Origin: JAZKFR01 sp040386295
GTDB taxonomy: Bacteria; Pseudomonadota; Gammaproteobacteria; Burkholderiales; Rhodocyclaceae
Reading direction: 5' to 3'
Assembly (NCBI GenBank): GCA_040386295.1
Contig: JAZKFR010000079.1
Span: 1 to 10,509 of the forward strand
DNA length: 10,509 nt
A program made the translations under genes and the position numbers. Under the pieces are notes generated by a model. That model did not search any database, was not told where the DNA came from, and saw only the letters and a program-made list of their open reading frames with translations. Of this stretch, positions 7,040 through 10,509 are shown in pieces; position 1 is the first letter of the stretch; every line of letters starts with the position of its first letter.

Positions 7040-7225
7040 GGCCTTTGCCCAGGCGCCTTTGGCTGCACTTTATTACTTGTGACAAAGCTAAAACAGCGCG
7101 TGCCTCAGGCAGCTTGCAGGCTCTGTTCGAGCTGCCCGCGCTTGGCCAATAAAATGATTCATAGAAAATGTGCGCAAGCTTCAGTTAAAATCGCAGGCTC
7201 AGCTTAAGAACCCAAGCCCCTAAAT
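7040..7225. other. Intergenic region between the decarboxylase and dapA
   Basis: This stretch of 186 bases has no gene I can support. GGCAGCT (7108-7114) and AGCTGCC (7130-7136) form a seven-base inverted repeat around a 15-base loop, without a following T run. TAAAAT at 7186-7191 is a possible -10 box for dapA, with no clear -35. No strong Shine-Dalgarno sequence precedes the dapA ATG. Confidence 0.35.
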
Positions 7226-8113
7226 ATGATTACCGGATCAATTGTTGCCCTTGTGACGCCGATGGACGAAGACGGTCAACTCGACTTCGACGCCCTGCGT
7301 CAACTCATCGACCTACATGTGCGCGAAGGCTCGCAAGGCATCGTCATCGTCGGCACCAGTGGCGAGTCGCCGACGCTCAATCTGGACGAGCACTGCGCCC
7401 TGATTCGCACTGCCGTTGAACACGCTGCGGGGCGCATCGCGATCATTGCCGGCACGGGCGCCAATTCAACTAGCGAAGCGATTGAACTGAGCCACTTTGC
7501 GCAAAAAGCAGGCGCATCGGCCACGCTGTCCGTCGTGCCCTATTACAACAAACCGACGCAAGAAGGCATTTATCAGCATTTCCGCTCGATTGCCGAGCAC
7601 GTCGACATCCCGCTGATTTTGTACAACGTACCTGGGCGCACCGTTGCCGATATGAGCAACGAAACCGCGCTGCGCCTAGCGAGCATTCCCAATATTATTG
7701 GCATCAAAGACGCCACCGGTAGTATCGAGCGCGGTACCGAGCTATTAGCTCAGGCACCCGCAGGCTTCGCCGTCTATAGCGGCGACGACGCCAGCGCCTG
7801 CGCGCTGATGCTGCTCGGCGCGCACGGCAACATCTCGGTCGTCGCCAACGTCGCGCCGGGTTTGATGCAAAAAATGTGCGCCGCCGCGCTGGCGGGGGAT
7901 CTTGCGACAGCGCGCGCTTTAAATTTCCGTCTTTTTGGGCTGCATCGTCAGCTCTTTTGCCAGGCTAATCCCATCCCCGTCAAATGGGCCTGCCAGCAAC
8001 TCGGGCTAATCAAAGGCGGAATTCGTCTGCCGCTCACCCCGCTCTCGTCGGATCGCCACGAGGCAGTCCGCGCCGCACTCGTGCAAGCCAATATCGGCTT
8101 TGCCGCAAGCTGA
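7226..8113 (+). CDS. dapA: 4-hydroxy-tetrahydrodipicolinate synthase
   Basis: The enzyme condenses pyruvate with aspartate semialdehyde in the first committed step of the diaminopimelate pathway, feeding lysine and peptidoglycan synthesis. The 295-residue protein shows the whole active site: GTSGES at 43-48 (T44), YY at 106-107 (Y107), YNVPGRT at 133-139 (Y133, R138) and the Schiff-base lysine K161 in GIKDATG. These numbers coincide with the Escherichia coli enzyme. The start MITGSIVALVTPM is the family start, although the ribosome binding site is poor. The lysine-feedback region was not judged. bamC begins 22 bases after the stop, so the two genes are probably one transcript, as in many proteobacteria. 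Confidence 0.97.
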   Translation: MITGSIVALVTPMDEDGQLDFDALRQLIDLHVREGSQGIVIVGTSGESPTLNLDEHCALIRTAVEHAAGRIAIIAGTGANSTSEAIELSHFAQKAGASATLSVVPYYNKPTQEGIYQHFRSIAEHVDIPLILYNVPGRTVADMSNETALRLASIPNIIGIKDATGSIERGTELLAQAPAGFAVYSGDDASACALMLLGAHGNISVVANVAPGLMQKMCAAALAGDLATARALNFRLFGLHRQLFCQANPIPVKWACQQLGLIKGGIRLPLTPLSSDRHEAVRAALVQANIGFAAS

Positions 8114-8135
8114 CTCTGTGTTGAATAGGAAAGTT

Positions 8136-9278
8136 ATGAACCCAATTGCTCGTCTGGCGGCCTCTTTGAGCGCTTCTTGCTGTTTGCTTACGCTGTTTGG
8201 CTGCTCTGGCGCATTCATCGAGTCGAAGAAAGTCGATTACAAATCGGCAACCACCGTCGCTTCGCTCGAAACCCCGCCCGATCTGACTGCGCCAACGCAA
8301 GACGACCGCTTCTCGGTGCCCGATGCGGGCGGCAAAGGCAGCGCTTCTTTTTCTGACTACCGCGCTGATCGCTCTTCGCAGGTAGATCAACAAAAGCGTG
8401 CCGTTTTACCCGTCGTTGATAAAGCGCACATTGAGCGTGGCGGCACGCAGCGCTGGCTGGTCGTCGAAAGCCGCCCCGAGGACACTTGGCAAATCGTTAA
8501 AAGCTTTTGGCAAGACAACGGTTTTGTCATTGCCGCAGAGACCCCTGCTGCCGGCGTGATGGAAACCGATTGGGCAGAAAATCGCGCCAAAATACCGCAA
8601 GACATGGTGCGCAATCTGCTCGGAAAAGTCCTTGACTCGCTCTACTCAAGCGCCGAGCGCGACAAATTTCGTACCCGTTTAGAACCCGGCAGCAAGCCAG
8701 GAACGACCGATATTTTTGTCAGCCATCACGGCATGCTGGAAGTGTTCGTGTCCGAGGGTAAAGACCAAACCCGTTGGCAACCGCGCCCCGCCGATCCCGA
8801 TCTAGAGGCGGAAATGTTGCGTCGCCTGATGCTGCGTTTTGGCGGTGACGAAAAAGCGAACTCGCCCGCCAGCATGCCGGTGGTTAATTTGCCCGAGAAA
8901 GCACAACTCACACGCAGCGCTGACGGCGTGGATAGCCTGCTGCTCAAAGAGAAATTTGACCGCGCTTGGCGTCGCGTTGGCCTGGCGCTCGACCGAGTTG
9001 GCTTCACCGTAGAAGACCGCGACCGTGCTAAAGGTATTTATTTCGTGCGCTACGTCGATCCCGACGCAGATGCGCAAAAGAAAGAAGGCTTTTTCAGCAA
9101 ACTGGCTTTCTGGAAAGAAAGCAGCAAAATCGATACACAAACGCAGTACCGCGTACTGATCAAAGACGTAGGCGCAAGCGGCAGTTCAAGTGTGCAGATT
9201 CTGTCACGCGAGGGCGGTTCCGATGCCTCTGAAACGGCCAAAAAGATACTCGCCTTGCTCTACGAGCAGCTCAAATAG
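8136..9278 (+). CDS. bamC: Outer membrane protein assembly lipoprotein BamC (NlpB)
   Basis: BamC is an accessory lipoprotein of the Bam complex that folds beta-barrel proteins into the outer membrane. The ATG at 8136 has AGGA at 8127-8130, five bases upstream; an earlier in-frame TTG at 8100 overlaps dapA and is less likely. The 380-residue product starts with a lipoprotein signal: R6, a hydrophobic stretch and lipobox LFGC, giving lipidated Cys23. After it comes the conserved unstructured segment with LETPPDLTAP, the part of BamC that contacts BamD in the Escherichia coli complex. Two helix-grip domains follow: one around residues 103-215 (QRWLVVESRPEDTWQIVKSFW, METDWAENRAKIP) and one in the C-terminal third (KFDRAWRRVGLALDRVGFTVEDRDRAKGIYFVRY). 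Betaproteobacterial members are divergent, but the architecture is clear. Linkage to dapA supports the call. Confidence 0.9.
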   Translation: MNPIARLAASLSASCCLLTLFGCSGAFIESKKVDYKSATTVASLETPPDLTAPTQDDRFSVPDAGGKGSASFSDYRADRSSQVDQQKRAVLPVVDKAHIERGGTQRWLVVESRPEDTWQIVKSFWQDNGFVIAAETPAAGVMETDWAENRAKIPQDMVRNLLGKVLDSLYSSAERDKFRTRLEPGSKPGTTDIFVSHHGMLEVFVSEGKDQTRWQPRPADPDLEAEMLRRLMLRFGGDEKANSPASMPVVNLPEKAQLTRSADGVDSLLLKEKFDRAWRRVGLALDRVGFTVEDRDRAKGIYFVRYVDPDADAQKKEGFFSKLAFWKESSKIDTQTQYRVLIKDVGASGSSSVQILSREGGSDASETAKKILALLYEQLK

Positions 9279-9311
9279 AGCGTTTCTAGGCGCTCACTGA
9301 TCAGCATCATT

Positions 9312-9335
9312 CCCTCTCCCACAAGTGGGTGAGGG
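9312..9335. repeat. CCCTCTCCCAC hairpin repeat
   Basis: CCCTCTCCCAC (9312-9322) and GTGGGTGAGGG (9325-9335) pair at 10 of 11 positions around two bases. Hairpins of this CCCTCTCCC/GGGAGAGGG type are scattered between genes in many proteobacteria. It may stop or protect the dapA-bamC transcript, but there is no T run. Confidence 0.5.
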
Positions 9336-9338
9336 GAA

Positions 9339-9418
9339 GGCTGGCGTTGGGTGAAGGCATTTAGGTTAGTGGTTCGGGCGTTCTCTGCCTCTAGTCGAGT
9401 TGCTGCGTAACGCCAGCC
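9339..9418. repeat. Ten-base perfect inverted repeat, 80-base span
   Basis: GGCTGGCGTT (9339-9348) and AACGCCAGCC (9409-9418) are exact reverse complements separated by 60 bases with no coding content. The layout could be a tiny non-autonomous mobile repeat or a chance pairing. Flanking duplications are not evident. Confidence 0.4.
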
Positions 9419-9461
9419 AGGAAAACAAGACGCGCTTATGGCACAATGTCGCGTTTGTTGC

Positions 9462-9489
9462 GCATCAATGAGCACGCATCGATGAGCAT
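9462..9489. repeat. Two tandem 14-base repeats upstream of glnA
   Basis: GCATCAATGAGCAC (9462-9475) is followed directly by GCATCGATGAGCAT (9476-9489), 12 of 14 bases alike. It lies about 110 to 135 bases upstream of the glnA start, a position suited to a regulator binding site. No known operator is recognised. Confidence 0.45.
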
Positions 9490-9597
9490 GCTGACTGGTA
9501 AGACTTTCGCCTGAGCGAACTTAAATTAACCCCTGTTTTAATCGTCGCCGGATAATCGATAACTCGATACCTGGCTAATGCTGAGGAGATGTTGAAA

Positions 9598-10509
9598 ATG
9601 GCAAGTCCGCAAGATGTAATCAAGATGGTCAAAGAAAACGACGCTAAATTCGTCGATTTTCGCTTTACCGACACACGCGGTAAAGAGCAGCACGTGACCG
9701 TTCCGGTCAGCGCGTTTGACGCAGATAAATTTGAATCAGGCCACGCTTTTGATGGCTCATCGATCGCCGGTTGGAAAGGCATTCAAGCTTCCGACATGTT
9801 GCTGATGCCGGATCCCGACACCGCCTTCCTCGATCCTTTTTTCGACGAAACCACCGTCGTCATTTCCTGCGATGTCGTTGACCCTGCCGATGGCCGTGGC
9901 TACGACCGCGACCCACGTTCGATCGCTAAACGTGCCGAAGCCTATTTAAAATCGACTGGCCTGGGCGATACCGCTTACTTCGGCCCTGAACCCGAATTCT
10001 TCATTTTTGATTCGGTCGAGTGGAAAGTCGATATGTCCGGCTGCTTCGTCAAAATCGGTTCGCAAGAGGCTGCTTGGTCGTCTGGTGAAAAAATCGAAGG
10101 CGGTAACACCGGCCATCGCCCCGGCGTCAAAGGCGGCTATTTCCCCGTGCCTCCGGTCGACAGCCTGCATGACATTCGTTCGGCGATGGTGCTCACGCTC
10201 GAAGCCATTGGTGTCCCCGTCGAAGTGCATCATCACGAAGTGGCTACCGCTGGCCAATGCGAAATCGGCACGGTGTTCAACACCTTGGTCAAACGTGCTG
10301 ATTGGACGCAGATGCTGAAGTACGTCGTACACAACGTCGCGCATCAGTACGGCAAAACCGCGACTTTCATGCCCAAGCCCATCGTTGGCGACAACGGTTC
10401 CGGCATGCACGTACACCAATCGGTCTGGAAAGACGGCAAAAACCTGTTCGCGGGCAACGGCTACGCTGGCCTGTCCGAGTTCGCGCTGTTCTACATCGGC
10501 GGCATCATC
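9598..10509 (+). CDS. glnA: Glutamine synthetase type I (partial, 3' end outside window)
   Basis: Glutamine synthetase joins ammonia to glutamate using ATP and is the main ammonia-assimilating enzyme of the cytoplasm, acting as a dodecamer. The window holds the first 304 of an expected 470 or so codons, open to the last base. The N-terminal beta-grasp domain runs to about residue 100 and includes FDGSSIAGWKGIQASDMLLMPD. The catalytic domain shows FGPEPEFFIFD (metal-binding E131 and E133), HHHEVATAGQCEIG (E214, E222) and NGSGMHVHQS (H271, H273). The ATG at 9598 has AGGAG nine bases upstream; an in-frame ATG at 9589 touches that site and is less likely. The adenylylation tyrosine lies beyond the window, so type I-beta control is expected but not seen. 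A nitrogen-responsive promoter is likely, but no good sigma-54 site was found. Confidence 0.97.
   Translation, partial: MASPQDVIKMVKENDAKFVDFRFTDTRGKEQHVTVPVSAFDADKFESGHAFDGSSIAGWKGIQASDMLLMPDPDTAFLDPFFDETTVVISCDVVDPADGRGYDRDPRSIAKRAEAYLKSTGLGDTAYFGPEPEFFIFDSVEWKVDMSGCFVKIGSQEAAWSSGEKIEGGNTGHRPGVKGGYFPVPPVDSLHDIRSAMVLTLEAIGVPVEVHHHEVATAGQCEIGTVFNTLVKRADWTQMLKYVVHNVAHQYGKTATFMPKPIVGDNGSGMHVHQSVWKDGKNLFAGNGYAGLSEFALFYIGGII

Larger units (their letters stand above)
9279..9597. other. 319-base non-coding region between bamC and glnA
   Basis: No gene is supported here. From left to right it holds a GAGCG/CGCTC hairpin overlapping the bamC stop (9278-9295), a C-rich hairpin repeat (9312-9335), a long inverted repeat (9339-9418), a 14-base tandem repeat (9462-9489) and the glnA ribosome binding site AGGAG (9584-9588). 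glnA promoters must be in this stretch. I could not fix a -35/-10 pair. Confidence 0.55.

Noticed and set aside
9439..9452. Possible sigma-54 promoter for glnA (TGGCAC followed by GC)
   Set aside because: The gap between GG (9440-9441) and GC (9451-9452) is nine bases instead of ten, and the TTGC part of the -12 element is missing.
1..10509. CRISPR array, tRNA or rRNA genes, riboswitch
   Set aside because: I saw no regularly spaced repeats, no tRNA cloverleaf arms and no rRNA signatures; the intergenic gaps are too short or lack conserved riboswitch cores.

Overview
The window looks like chromosomal DNA from a betaproteobacterium, most probably of the Burkholderiales type. The evidence is a 188-residue dCTP deaminase next to a single-chain Orn/Lys/Arg decarboxylase, a dapA-bamC pair with a BamC lipoprotein signal, and a YebC and glutamine synthetase that read like betaproteobacterial versions. 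I do not name a genus. All housekeeping genes run on the + strand. One gene of unknown function, inside the accessory segment, runs on the - strand.

Layout: (1) 2-355 is the 3' end of a glutamate synthase-like FMN/Fe-S protein gene. (2) About 377-3208 is an accessory segment. It starts with a 34-bp palindrome at 387-420 that carries sequences like both ends of the insertion sequence found further right. Next is an unrecognised 401-residue gene on the - strand (578-1783), then an almost complete ISAs1-family insertion sequence (1895-3196) whose transposase is broken by a one-base frameshift. An 11-base direct repeat (GGGTGAACGGC, 377-387 and 3198-3208) brackets the whole segment rather than the insertion sequence alone. 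(3) 3281-7039 holds yebC, dcd and an Orn/Lys/Arg decarboxylase gene, separated by gaps of 84 to 141 bases. (4) 7226-9278 holds dapA and bamC, 22 bases apart and probably co-transcribed. (5) 9279-9597 is a 319-base non-coding stretch with a hairpin repeat, a long inverted repeat and a short tandem repeat. (6) 9598 to the window end is the first 304 codons of glnA.

The conserved genes serve amino-acid and nitrogen metabolism (glutamate synthase-like protein, dapA for lysine and peptidoglycan, basic amino-acid decarboxylase, glutamine synthetase), nucleotide supply (dcd), translation (yebC) and outer-membrane assembly (bamC). They are ordinary. The segment worth a second look is 377-3208. It can be read as an old composite transposon in which the left ISAs1 copy has shrunk to its two ends, the right copy is decayed, and the cargo is one orphan gene.
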